Shown here in pieces: positions 15,446 to 23,733 of a DNA stretch of 64,000 nucleotides. The number at the start of each line of letters is the position of its first letter. The first letter of the stretch is position 1. Origin of the DNA: Syntrophopropionicum propionicicum_A (lineage in GTDB: Bacteria > Bacillota > Desulfotomaculia > Desulfotomaculales > Pelotomaculaceae); the NCBI RefSeq assembly GCF_048984525.1, contig NZ_JBMGJC010000011.1, forward strand, positions 87,876 to 151,875, read 5' to 3'. The notes under the pieces were generated by a model, which worked only from the letters and a program-made list of their open reading frames with translations, was not told the origin of the DNA and ran no database searches. The position numbers and the translations under genes are program-made.

Positions 15446-15507
15446 AATAAAAACCTTGCTATTACCTGTGTTTAGAGTGATATATAGACTACCAATAACA
15501 CAGGAGG
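15446..15507 (+). promoter_or_regulatory. Duplicated leader hairpin, copy 2
   Basis: This is a near-identical copy of the element at 14516-14577. CCTGTGTT (15465-15472) pairs with AACACAGG (15497-15504), again with GATATATAGACTACC in the loop and AGGAGG at the 3' edge of the stem. It precedes the short frameshifted gene at 15517. Two copies upstream of two unrelated genes point to a selected element. Confidence 0.65.
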
Positions 15508-15516
15508 CTATTTGTA

Positions 15517-15713
15517 ATGACCATTAAAAAAGGGACCGGTTTAAAACCAACTACTCAAACGAAACCTTTGAAGTCGCAGGAAAATGGCTCGGAGATTATG
15601 TGTTTGCACCAGTTGGTACCGACCTGCAAGAATGCCTGATCTATTCAGCCGGCGATGTTGAGGAACTCTTAGAGACAGGAAAATTTATCAGGGAAAAGAA
15701 GCGCACGAAATGA
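15517..15713 (+). pseudogene. Small phage gene with a one-base frameshift near its start
   Basis: The ATG at 15517, after AGGAGG, reads MTIKKGT and runs into a stop at about 15640. From 15528 the -1 frame gives DRFKTNYSNETFEVAG and continues as a plausible protein to 15713 (LIYSAGDVEELLETGKFI). A single extra G at GGG (15532-15534) would join them as MTIKKGDRFKTNYSNE. The A6G3 run is a hotspot for indels, for sequencing error, and possibly for ribosome slippage. The frame ends in ATGA, coupled to the next gene. The function is unknown. Confidence 0.6.
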
Positions 15714-16021
15714 AAGCAATCTTCGGCAGAAAAATGGCCAGCCTTGAAGAACTTAAAGAGGCGACCGCCAAAGCAAAAAATGACGGTCATACCGGAAAGC
15801 CCTATGAAGTTATTAAAGAAATTGTACTGAGCGATGCGGACTTCAACAAATTTGCCAACTGCCTTCTCGAAGATCAGCCCTGGATTGAAAAGGCAGACGG
15901 AGGGCACAACCAGAACGGTGAGGTTAAGTGCATCAGGGTAATCAACCTCAAAACTGGAGAGCGGGTGCTGGTCAACAGTGAAGGCTACGACTACCCGAGA
16001 TACACCGCTTTAGAAGAATAG
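15710..16021 (+). CDS. DUF6329-like small phage protein
   Basis: This is a 103-residue protein whose ATG overlaps the preceding stop (ATGA). It has a helical N-terminus and a beta-rich C-terminus (CIRVINLKTGERVLVNSEG, then YDYPRYTAL). Proteins like it recur before phage terminases and in integrative elements without a known role. It is followed by a terminator, so it ends the small-gene cluster. Confidence 0.65.
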   Translation: MKAIFGRKMASLEELKEATAKAKNDGHTGKPYEVIKEIVLSDADFNKFANCLLEDQPWIEKADGGHNQNGEVKCIRVINLKTGERVLVNSEGYDYPRYTALEE

Positions 16022-16044
16022 AAGAAGCCTGCATAAAAAACCAC

Positions 16045-16073
16045 AAGCTGCCGGAAAATCCCGGTGGCTTTTT
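16045..16073 (+). terminator. Terminator before the terminase genes
   Basis: A 10-bp stem, AAGCTGCCGG (16045-16054) with CCGGTGGCTT (16061-16070), with two G-T pairs, is followed by T's. Confidence 0.7.
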
Positions 16074-16099
16074 AATTGCCAATATCGAGGTGAAACCAA

Positions 16100-16597
16100 G
16101 TGGCCAAGCAAGTAATCCCGGTTGAATTCAATAAAAAGCGGTTTACCATAGCCGAAAGAGAAAAACGGCTAGATGCCGAGCAGGCTTTGCAGGCCCGGTC
16201 CGATAAAATCCGCTGCCCTTCCTGGCTGGACGACGAGGCCAAAAAAGAATGGCGGCGCCTGGTGCGCGAGCTGAAAGAAATCGGCCTGCTCACCAACTTA
16301 GACCAGTCCTCCCTGGCAATATGCTGCGACTGCTATTCCAAATACATGGCCGCCACAAACAAGATTAACGACACCACGCTGGTGGGCGTGCATACCAATA
16401 AACACGGTGCCAAAAACCTGGTCGTCAACCCCTATGTGATGGTAGCCCAGAAGTACGCTGACATGTACAAGAAATACTGCGTCGAGATCGGGCTGACACC
16501 GAACGCCAGGATGAGGATGACCACCGCTGCACAGGCCGAACCGGAAAAGGACGAGCTGATCGACTTTATCAAAAGGCGGCAGCGAAATAGTTCGTGA
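16100..16597 (+). CDS. terS: Terminase small subunit, P27 family
   Basis: This is a 165-residue protein with a GTG start near GAGGTG. CPSWLDDEAKKEWRRLVREL followed by GLLTNLDQSSLAICC is the signature of the P27 small-terminase family, which recognises the packaging site and assembles on the large subunit. The stop overlaps the GTG start of the large subunit by four bases, indicating coupled production. Length and C-terminus look normal. Confidence 0.93.
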   Translation: MAKQVIPVEFNKKRFTIAEREKRLDAEQALQARSDKIRCPSWLDDEAKKEWRRLVRELKEIGLLTNLDQSSLAICCDCYSKYMAATNKINDTTLVGVHTNKHGAKNLVVNPYVMVAQKYADMYKKYCVEIGLTPNARMRMTTAAQAEPEKDELIDFIKRRQRNSS

Positions 16598-18258
16598 CGA
16601 ATTACATCCGGGAATACTGGAAGAAGATCCAGTCTGGTCGGATAGCAGCCTGCAGGCGTACCGTCCAGCAGTATAAAAAGTTAATATCAGAACTGGACAG
16701 CCCACGCGACCCGTGGGTTTTTGATTTGTATGCCGCCAATGCCCCGATTGATTTTATCGAGGCCTTTTGCCGGCACAGTAAAGGCAAGTGGATCGGCAAA
16801 CCCGTCCGGCTTGAGCTGTTTCAAAAGGCCAAGCTGCAGGCCGTTTACGGCTTTATCCATAAAGACACCGGGCTGCGTCGCTGCCGGGAAGTATTCACCT
16901 GTGTCGGCAGGAAAAACGGAAAGTCAACCGAAATGGCCGCTCTCGGCACATACATGCTGGCAGGTGACGGTGAAGGCGGCAGCGAGTGCTTTTCCGTCGC
17001 CACCAAAAAGGACCAGGCCCGGATAGTATTTTCCGAGGCCGTAAACATGGTCAGCCAGTCGCCGGCCCTGTCCAAACACGTTAAAAAGCGCAAGACCGAT
17101 TTGTACTTCCCGGTTACGTTTTCCAAGTACGAGCCTCTAGCCAGCGACTCCAACTCACTTGACGGTCTGAACAGCCACTTCGTGATCATGGACGAGCTGC
17201 ACGCAATCAAGAACCGCGACTTGTACGACGTGATGAAGCAGAGTATGTCTGCCAGGGAGCAGCCGCTGCTCTCAATGATCACCACGGCCGGCTTTGTGCG
17301 TGAATGTATCTTTGACGACATCTACGACTACGCCTGCAAAGTCCTGGACGGCGTGATTGAGGACGACCGCTTCCTTGCATTTATCTACGAGCTGGACAGC
17401 CGCGCCGAATGGACTGACTTTCGCTGTTGGGAGAAGGCCAACCCTGGACTTGGCGCCATCAAAAGCTATGACGAGCTGGCCGCTAATGTGGAGCGCGCCA
17501 AAAACGACCCGAACTTTCTACCCACAGTTTTAACCAAGGATTTCAATATCCGTGAAACAGTGGCCGGCGCCTGGCTCACCTTCGAGGAGGCCAACAATGA
17601 GGAAACCTTCGACCTGGAGGAACTGCGCGACTGCTACGGCATCGGAGGCGTCGACCTTTCCGCTACCACCGACCTGACCGCTGCTGTAGTGCTGGTCAAA
17701 AAGCCGGGCGGCGACACTATCTATGCCGTCTGCCAGGGCTTCATGCCGGGAGAGACGATCGGGGCGCGCAGTGTTGAGGACAAGGTGCCCTATGTGCAGT
17801 GGCGGGACAGAGGCCTGATCACCGCCTGCCCTGGGCATAAGGTTGACTACCGGTATGTAACAGATTGGTTCATTAAGCTGCGGGACGAGTACGGCATACT
17901 TGCTTACTGGTGCGGGTATGACTCCTGGAACAGCCCCAGCTGGACAGAAGACATGGAAAACAGGCTGGGCTACAAGCTGAAGCTGAACCTTCTGCCGGTG
18001 ATCATGGGGCCGAAAACGCTGTCTGCTCCCATGAAGCTCTTAAAGGCGGACCTGGCTGCGAAGCTGATCAACTACAACAACAACCCGGTGCTCAAGTGGT
18101 GCCTTACCAACACCTCGGTTGAGCCGGACAAAAACGAAAACATCAGACCCATAAAGAACAACCAGCGGCAGCGCATAGACTTGGCTGTCGCTTTGCTTAT
18201 AGCATACACGGTTTACCAGAACAATCACGCTGATTACCTGGCCCTGACAGGAGAATAG
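16594..18258 (+). CDS. terL: Terminase large subunit
   Basis: This is a 554-residue DNA-packaging motor. The ATPase domain carries a Walker A variant (GRKNGKS, about residues 106-112) and Walker B VIMDELHA (about 197-204). The C-terminal nuclease domain has GGVDLSATTDLTAAVV, with catalytic Asp near 352, and a DYRYVTDWF/YWCGYDSW region. It cuts and pumps the genome into the prohead with the small subunit and portal. It is the HK97/P27-associated type. Confidence 0.95.
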   Translation: MTNYIREYWKKIQSGRIAACRRTVQQYKKLISELDSPRDPWVFDLYAANAPIDFIEAFCRHSKGKWIGKPVRLELFQKAKLQAVYGFIHKDTGLRRCREVFTCVGRKNGKSTEMAALGTYMLAGDGEGGSECFSVATKKDQARIVFSEAVNMVSQSPALSKHVKKRKTDLYFPVTFSKYEPLASDSNSLDGLNSHFVIMDELHAIKNRDLYDVMKQSMSAREQPLLSMITTAGFVRECIFDDIYDYACKVLDGVIEDDRFLAFIYELDSRAEWTDFRCWEKANPGLGAIKSYDELAANVERAKNDPNFLPTVLTKDFNIRETVAGAWLTFEEANNEETFDLEELRDCYGIGGVDLSATTDLTAAVVLVKKPGGDTIYAVCQGFMPGETIGARSVEDKVPYVQWRDRGLITACPGHKVDYRYVTDWFIKLRDEYGILAYWCGYDSWNSPSWTEDMENRLGYKLKLNLLPVIMGPKTLSAPMKLLKADLAAKLINYNNNPVLKWCLTNTSVEPDKNENIRPIKNNQRQRIDLAVALLIAYTVYQNNHADYLALTGE

Positions 18259-18271
18259 AGGTGGTGCCCGG

Positions 18272-19516
18272 TTGAAACAAAAACGTAGCCTGTTTGACAT
18301 CATCTTCGGCAGGCGGCCAAAAGAGCAGGCTGGACTGACCCAACTACAGCTTTTAAACGGGTATTCCCCGGTATTCACCGCCTGGCACAACGACCCTTAC
18401 AGCGCTGACATTGTCCGGGGAGCGGTGGACGCCGTCGCTCGCAACGCAGCCAAGCTGAAACCCAAACACATTAAAAGAATCGGCAAAGAAATCATGCCGG
18501 CCGGCGGCCAGACAGAGCGGGTCCTGCAGGTCCGGCCAAACCCGAACATGAGCGCTTACGACTTCCTCTACAAAATGGTCACCACCCTGCTGATCGACAA
18601 CAACGCCTTCGCCTACCCTGTCTGGGAAGGCCAGACTTTGAAAGCAATCTGGCCGGTCAACTGCACCCAGGCCGAGTTTGTGGAGGACAGCAGTAAAACA
18701 ATATACATCAGGTTCCGCTTCGGCATGGGCAAGCAGGTGGTGCTGCCCTACAGCGAAGTGCTGCACTTAAGACGGCACTTTTACAAGGGCGATCTGTCCG
18801 GAGAGAGCAACGCCCCGATCAACAACACCTTAGAGGCCATCCATACCACCAACGAAGGGTTGGGACAGGCGGTTAAGACCAGCGCCAATCTACGGGGGAT
18901 CATCAAATACCAGGGCATGCTCAAGGAATCCGACATCAAAGCTAACCGGGACCGGTTTGTCAGCGAGTACATGTCAATGAACAACGACGGCGGCATCGCC
19001 GCCCTGGATGCCAAGGCCGACTACATAGAGCTCAACAGCGAGCCTAAAATGATCAACGCCGAGCAGATGAAAGAGCTGCGGGACAACGTCTACAGGTATT
19101 TCGGCGTCAATGAAAATATTGTCATGGGCGCCTACGACGAGCAGGGCTGGGACGCCTTCTACGAGAGCACCATCGAGCCGCTGGCCGTGCAAATGAGCCT
19201 GGAATTCACCAGCAAGCTGTTTACTGCCGGCGAGCGCGGGCGCGGCAACGAGATCATGTTCGAGGCCAACCGGCTGGCCTACGCGAGTACCAAAACCAAG
19301 GTGGCCATGATGGAAAAGCTGATCCCCATGGGCCTTTTGACCATCAACGAAGGCCGGGAAATATTTAACCTGGCGCCGGTGGAAGGCGGGGATAAGCGCC
19401 TGGTCAGCTTAAACTACGTGGACGCGTCTAAGCAGAACCTGTATCAAACAGGAGAGGGGGATGAGGGTGGAGACAGCCAAAAAGGAGATCCGGATAGCGC
19501 AGCTGAGGGCACTTGA
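18272..19516 (+). CDS. Portal protein (HK97 family)
   Basis: This is a 414-residue protein with a TTG start after GAGGTGG. It shows the HK97-type portal segments: YSADIVRGAVDAVARNAAKL near the N-terminus, RPNPNMSAYDFLYKMVTTLL, and YRYFGVNENIVMG with EGWDAFYESTIEPL-like helices. Twelve copies form the DNA entry ring. The C-terminus is acidic and glycine-rich, and its last 56 bases overlap the protease gene in another frame. Confidence 0.93.
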   Translation: MKQKRSLFDIIFGRRPKEQAGLTQLQLLNGYSPVFTAWHNDPYSADIVRGAVDAVARNAAKLKPKHIKRIGKEIMPAGGQTERVLQVRPNPNMSAYDFLYKMVTTLLIDNNAFAYPVWEGQTLKAIWPVNCTQAEFVEDSSKTIYIRFRFGMGKQVVLPYSEVLHLRRHFYKGDLSGESNAPINNTLEAIHTTNEGLGQAVKTSANLRGIIKYQGMLKESDIKANRDRFVSEYMSMNNDGGIAALDAKADYIELNSEPKMINAEQMKELRDNVYRYFGVNENIVMGAYDEQGWDAFYESTIEPLAVQMSLEFTSKLFTAGERGRGNEIMFEANRLAYASTKTKVAMMEKLIPMGLLTINEGREIFNLAPVEGGDKRLVSLNYVDASKQNLYQTGEGDEGGDSQKGDPDSAAEGT

Positions 19517-20075
19517 ACCGGTTGAAGGACAAAGTGAAATGATTGTAGAGGGACGGGCTGTTGTCTACGACAGCCCGACTGTTTTGTGGGAAGCAGGCGG
19601 CGTGAAATATTACGAGGTGATTGCACGGGGAGCCCTGGACGGGGCAGACCTTTCGGACGTGCCTTTTAAGTACAACCACTCAGATCAGCACATGGTCATG
19701 GCAAGAACCCGCAACAAAACCCTGGAACTGACGCCCGACGAGCAGGGCCTCAGTATCAGGGCGAACCTGGCGGACACCACCTCCGGCCGGGACCTTTACG
19801 CGCTGATCAGGCGGGGCGACGTGGACAAGATGTCCTTTGCCTTTACGGTGGCAGAGGAGTCGTACAACAAAGACACCCGCACCCGCAGCATAAACAAGTT
19901 TAAAAAGATTTGGGATGTCTCGGCGGTGGATACCCCGGCATACTCAGATACATCCATTTCCGCTAGGAGCTACTTTGAGGCGGCGGAGGCCGCTGAGCTG
20001 GAGAGCGAAAAAGAGCGCAAGGCGCTGGAGTGCGCCTGGCTGCGGAAACGGCTAATACTTAGGACTTTTTTGTAA
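19461..20075 (+). CDS. Prohead maturation protease (HK97 family, S78-like)
   Basis: This is a 204-residue protein. The fold is recognised from EGRAVVYDSPTVLW, the catalytic KYNHSDQHMVMART (His) and DVDKMSFAFTV (Ser) motifs, and the DVSAVDTPAYSDT C-terminal element. It cleaves the scaffolding delta region of the capsid protein during head maturation. The start overlaps the portal gene by 56 bases, which is usual for this family. Confidence 0.92.
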   Translation: MRVETAKKEIRIAQLRALEPVEGQSEMIVEGRAVVYDSPTVLWEAGGVKYYEVIARGALDGADLSDVPFKYNHSDQHMVMARTRNKTLELTPDEQGLSIRANLADTTSGRDLYALIRRGDVDKMSFAFTVAEESYNKDTRTRSINKFKKIWDVSAVDTPAYSDTSISARSYFEAAEAAELESEKERKALECAWLRKRLILRTFL

Positions 20076-20096
20076 AAACCAAAGGGGGTTAAAACC

Positions 20097-21257
20097 ATGC
20101 CTTATGAAAAAAGATTTGCCGAGATAAGCGCCAGGAAGCTGGAGATCAGGGCCATGCTGGAAGGCAGCGAGCAGGTGGACATGGACAAAATAGAGGAAGA
20201 ACTGAGGGGCCTGGAAACGGAAGAAAAACAGCTGCGCTCCCGGCTGGAGGTAATGGAGAGGCTTAAAGGGGGACAGCCGCCGGCTGAAACCAAGATCATT
20301 GAAACCGCCGGCGCGCCGCCTATGACGCGTGAGGACAAGGAAAAAGAACTGGCTGAAAAACGCGGCCAGGACCTTAAAGAAAACCGGACCGTGACCGTCG
20401 GCTCCAGCAACATACTCCTGCCCAAGCACCAGGCCTCAGATATCAGGCCCACCTTCAACGAGGTGTCCAGCCTTATCGACCGGGTAAGCACCAAGCCTTT
20501 GATCGGCGGGGAGAGCTACCAGCAGCCGTATATCGACGGCTACGGCATCGGCGACTATACGCTGGAAGGTGCGGACTATGCCAGCGCCGAGGCCACTTTT
20601 GCCTATGTGGACATCAACAAGGCGAAAATCACGGCCTATGCCGAGGACACCGAAGAAGTGCAGAAGCTCCCGGCCGCCGCTTATGACGCCGAGGTGATGA
20701 AGGGCATTACTGTAGCAACCAGAAAGAAAATTTCCCGAGAGATACTTGTCGGCACCGGCGCGACTAACCGCCTGGCCGGCATCTTTTCAGCTGCGGCCAC
20801 CGCCATTGACGCGGCTACCGACCTGGCGCTGACCGAGATTGACGAAACCACCCTGGACGAGATCATTTACACCTTCGGCGGTGATGAAAACGTTGAGGAC
20901 GCAGCCGTGCTGATTTTAAACAAGGTTGACCTTAAGGCTTTTGCCACGCTGCGCGACGCCGACGGCAAGAAGATCTACGACGTTAAAAGCAACGGCAACA
21001 CCGGCACCATCGACGGCATTCCGTTTATCATCAACAGCGCCTGTTATGCAGTATCGGCCGCGGCTACCACTGCGGGCCAGTACTGCATGGCTTACGGGCC
21101 GCTATCCAACTACCTGATGACCATTTTCAGCGACATGGATGTGCAGCGTTCCACCGACTACCTGTTCAAAAAGGGCATGATCGCCCATCGGGGCAGCATT
21201 TTCATCGGCGGCAACGTAATCAGCAAGAACGGCTTTTTGCGCGTTAAGAAAGGGTAG
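20097..21257 (+). CDS. Major capsid protein (HK97 fold)
   Basis: This is a 386-residue protein with an AAGGGGG ribosome site. The first 110 residues are a charged coiled-coil delta domain (RFAEISARKLEIRAMLEGSE), presumably removed by the upstream protease. The rest has the HK97 core: FNEVSSLIDRVSTKPL, an E-loop/P-domain helix region and a C-terminal RSTDYLFKKGMIAHRGSI. It forms the icosahedral shell. Length and order are standard. Confidence 0.93.
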   Translation: MPYEKRFAEISARKLEIRAMLEGSEQVDMDKIEEELRGLETEEKQLRSRLEVMERLKGGQPPAETKIIETAGAPPMTREDKEKELAEKRGQDLKENRTVTVGSSNILLPKHQASDIRPTFNEVSSLIDRVSTKPLIGGESYQQPYIDGYGIGDYTLEGADYASAEATFAYVDINKAKITAYAEDTEEVQKLPAAAYDAEVMKGITVATRKKISREILVGTGATNRLAGIFSAAATAIDAATDLALTEIDETTLDEIIYTFGGDENVEDAAVLILNKVDLKAFATLRDADGKKIYDVKSNGNTGTIDGIPFIINSACYAVSAAATTAGQYCMAYGPLSNYLMTIFSDMDVQRSTDYLFKKGMIAHRGSIFIGGNVISKNGFLRVKKG

Positions 21258-21266
21258 GGTGATCGC

Positions 21267-22199
21267 ATGGCAAGAGTAGGATATGACCCCAGGCTGGGCC
21301 GGATCAAAACCGATGCTCCGGGTATAGTCCTTGACCGCGCCTTCCTGGCGAACCTGATGGTTGCTGCGGCCGATGCTGTAGCCGCGAGCGCGGCCGGGGT
21401 GCTGGCGCTTACCAACCTGGGCGCGGCTGCACAGGATGTCTCGGCAGGCATAACCCATCCGGCTGTACCCCGCGCTCTGAGTATAGTCGGCAACGTATCC
21501 GGTATAACCGGCAATGTTGTATTAACAGGTACAAATTACGGCGGCGAAACCATCACCGAGACACTGGCGCTGAACGGAACCACCACGGTAAACGGCGCCA
21601 AGGCCTTCAAGACGATAACAAATGTAAACCTGCCGGCGCAGACACATACACCGGCGGCGCAGACCGAGACAATTGAAGTTACCCATAAAGCTGATGCGGC
21701 CGGGACAATCACGATGACCATCACGGCGGCCGCGCTCGGCGACCCTGTTCCGGTTGCCGTTGAGGTAGAGCAGGACGACGCCGTTGGCGCTGTCGCGGCA
21801 CTCATTGCCGAAGCGCTCAACGACAATGAGGATGTGGCTGCCGCTTTTACAGCGTCTGCGAATGCCGCGGTTGTCACCCTGACAGCATTTAAACCTCTAG
21901 CGAACGACGGCACCCTGGCCTTTGGCTTTGTTGATACCGACACTACCGGAGTCACCTGCGGAGCATCAACAAACGGGACCACCGGTGTGCCTTACGACAA
22001 GGTGTCGGTGGGTTGGAACGATATCCTTGGCCTGCCTTACAGGCTGAGCCATAATACTGTGTTGGCTGCCTATCTGAACAATGTCAAAGAGGGCACCGCT
22101 CCCAGTGTTGCCATCAGCGCGACAGCCTTGGAATCCAACACCATCGACCTTAACAGCGCCTTAGACGGCCATGCTGTAGATGTCTATCTAATCGTCTAA
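21267..22199 (+). CDS. Head-associated protein containing an Ala/Thr-rich beta module
   Basis: This is a 310-residue protein immediately after the capsid gene. Residues 1-130 are Ala/Val/Thr-rich. About residues 130-240 (ETIEVTHKADAAGTITMTIT through VVTLTAFKPLAND) form a module that matches one in the major tail protein at 23734. The C-terminus (WNDILGLPYRLSHNTVL) resembles small decoration proteins of HK97-like phages. A capsid decoration or stabilising protein is likely; neither catalytic nor membrane features are seen. Confidence 0.68.
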   Translation: MARVGYDPRLGRIKTDAPGIVLDRAFLANLMVAAADAVAASAAGVLALTNLGAAAQDVSAGITHPAVPRALSIVGNVSGITGNVVLTGTNYGGETITETLALNGTTTVNGAKAFKTITNVNLPAQTHTPAAQTETIEVTHKADAAGTITMTITAAALGDPVPVAVEVEQDDAVGAVAALIAEALNDNEDVAAAFTASANAAVVTLTAFKPLANDGTLAFGFVDTDTTGVTCGASTNGTTGVPYDKVSVGWNDILGLPYRLSHNTVLAAYLNNVKEGTAPSVAISATALESNTIDLNSALDGHAVDVYLIV

Positions 22200-22212
22200 G
22201 GAGGTGTTCGGC

Positions 22213-22722
22213 ATGGCCATCCTTGACGAGGTAAAGCTGGCGCTGCGGATAGCGGCGACCACAACGGATTTTGATACAGAAATAACGGGACTCATCAACG
22301 CGGCGCTGGCGGATCTGCACCTGGCGGGGTTGGCAGCCGGCGACACAACGGATCCGCTGATAAAGCAAGCTGTCATAACATACTGCAAGGCCGGCTTCGG
22401 CTACGATAACCCGGACGCCGACAGGCTCCAGCGGTCTTACGGCCTGCTTAAAGCCCACCTGACACTGGCCGACGATTATGTCACCTACAGCGTTACATTT
22501 ACGGTAACGTCCGGCGGCCTGCCGGTAGGGGATGCATATATCTACATTGACGGTGTGGAAGATCCGCTTAAAACCAACTCTCTGGGCGCAGCGGTCTATC
22601 GCACCAAGGAAAAAAACATAGATGTCGGCTTTACGGTGAGTAAATCTGGCTATGTATCGCAGACAGGATCCGTTTATGTAGACGCCGATAAAGCGGTGGA
22701 GGTGGTGCTGGTTGCGGCATAA
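22213..22722 (+). CDS. Head-tail connector (gp6-like) with an added C-terminal beta domain
   Basis: The ATG at 22213 follows AAGGAGGTG. The first 95 residues are a gp6/YqbG-type connector: LDEVKLALRIAATTTDFDTE, IKQAVITYCKAGFGYDNPD, then a short helix. Residues 98-169 form an extra PEGA/carboxypeptidase-regulatory-like beta domain (YSVTFTVTSGGLPVGDAYIY, then VGFTVSKSGYVSQTG), which connectors normally lack. The core joins the portal to the tail; the extra domain could be exposed at the neck. The stop overlaps the next gene by 11 bases. Confidence 0.78.
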   Translation: MAILDEVKLALRIAATTTDFDTEITGLINAALADLHLAGLAAGDTTDPLIKQAVITYCKAGFGYDNPDADRLQRSYGLLKAHLTLADDYVTYSVTFTVTSGGLPVGDAYIYIDGVEDPLKTNSLGAAVYRTKEKNIDVGFTVSKSGYVSQTGSVYVDADKAVEVVLVAA

Positions 22723-23014
22723 AGAAGTTATTCACCTGATCAGCTCTGCCATATCTGCAGATAGTATAGGAAACCAGATTGAAACGGACACGGAGCGAAA
22801 GGTATTTGCCAACGAATACTCTGTCGGCACCAGCGAGTATTACAACGCCGCTTCAAGCGGCCTGCGCCCAGCCAAGATGTTTGAAATCTACACCTTCGAA
22901 TACCGGGACGAGGCCAAGCTGAGGCACAACAGCACCACCTACAGGGTTATCCGCAGCCAGGGCAGGGGCGAAAAAACAATACTTACCTGTGAGAGGGTGG
23001 CGGCCGATGGCTGA
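22712..23014 (+). CDS. Head-tail adaptor / head closure protein
   Basis: This is a 100-residue protein with a TTG start inside the preceding gene. It resembles HK97 gp9/SPP1 gp16-type closure proteins: EVIHLISSAISADSIGN, FEIYTFEYRDEAKLRHN and TYRVIRSQGRGEKTILTC. It follows the connector and precedes the gp10-like gene, the standard order. It overlaps the next start slightly. Confidence 0.82.
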   Translation: MRHKEVIHLISSAISADSIGNQIETDTERKVFANEYSVGTSEYYNAASSGLRPAKMFEIYTFEYRDEAKLRHNSTTYRVIRSQGRGEKTILTCERVAADG

Positions 23015-23393
23015 CATATCCATTGATCAACTGGCCGACGCCATTACCCAGGCTTTCAAGGAGTATACCGAAGAGGTAAGCGAGGCCATCGGGGAGGAAA
23101 CCGAAAGCACCGCCGACAAGGTGCTGAAAGAGATAAAAGAGTCTCACCCCTACAAAGACAGAAGCGGCAAATATACCAAGGGGTTTGTCAAAACAAATAA
23201 AAGCCTGCCGGGCAGGCGGCGGTATGTAATATGGAACAAAAAATATTACAACCTGGTGCACCTTTTAGAAAAAGGGCACGCCAAACGGGGCGGCGGCAGG
23301 GTGCAGGCTTACCCGCACATGGGTCCGGCGCATGACAAACACGTGCCCCAGTTCGAGCAGAACGTCAAAATGATCATCAGGGACGGTGGATAG
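23007..23393 (+). CDS. HK97 gp10-like tail completion protein
   Basis: The start is the ATG at 23007, giving 128 residues. An N-terminal helix (ADAITQAFKEYTEEVSEAIG), the SHPYKDRSGKYTKGF motif, and YNLVHLLEKGHAKRGGGRV followed by HMGPAHD are characteristic of the gp10 family. It assembles at the head-tail junction and is needed for tail completion. It overlaps its upstream neighbour by eight bases. Confidence 0.9.
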   Translation: MADISIDQLADAITQAFKEYTEEVSEAIGEETESTADKVLKEIKESHPYKDRSGKYTKGFVKTNKSLPGRRRYVIWNKKYYNLVHLLEKGHAKRGGGRVQAYPHMGPAHDKHVPQFEQNVKMIIRDGG

Positions 23394-23395
23394 GT

Positions 23396-23731
23396 ATGAC
23401 CCAGGCAGAACTTTATACGGCGCTGAAAACCCTGGGTCTGCCTGTGGCCTACAGGGAATTTAAAAGCATACCAGAAAATCCAGCGCCGGCCCCGCCGTTC
23501 ATCTGCTACCAGTTCAAGGACGATGATGATATCAAGGCCGACAACCAGAATTACTTCGGGATTAACAACTTTGACATTGAACTCTACACAGAAAAAAAAG
23601 ACCCTGCCAGCGAGGCCAGCATCGAGAATATGCTTAAGACCAACCGGCTCCCGTACACAAAGCGGGAGTTTTTCATTGAGTCTGAAGACCTGATCCAGGT
23701 GATTTACGAAATCCAGCTGATAGGAGGATAG
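23396..23731 (+). CDS. Tail terminator-like protein
   Basis: This is a 111-residue protein with the fold features of phage tail-terminator/minor tail proteins: TALKTLGLPVAYREF, PPFICYQFKDDDDIKADN, FDIELYTEKKD and EDLIQVIYEIQLIGG. It directly precedes the major tail gene, two bases away. It would cap the tail tube and set its length together with the tape measure. Confidence 0.85.
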   Translation: MTQAELYTALKTLGLPVAYREFKSIPENPAPAPPFICYQFKDDDDIKADNQNYFGINNFDIELYTEKKDPASEASIENMLKTNRLPYTKREFFIESEDLIQVIYEIQLIGG

Positions 23732-23733
23732 CA

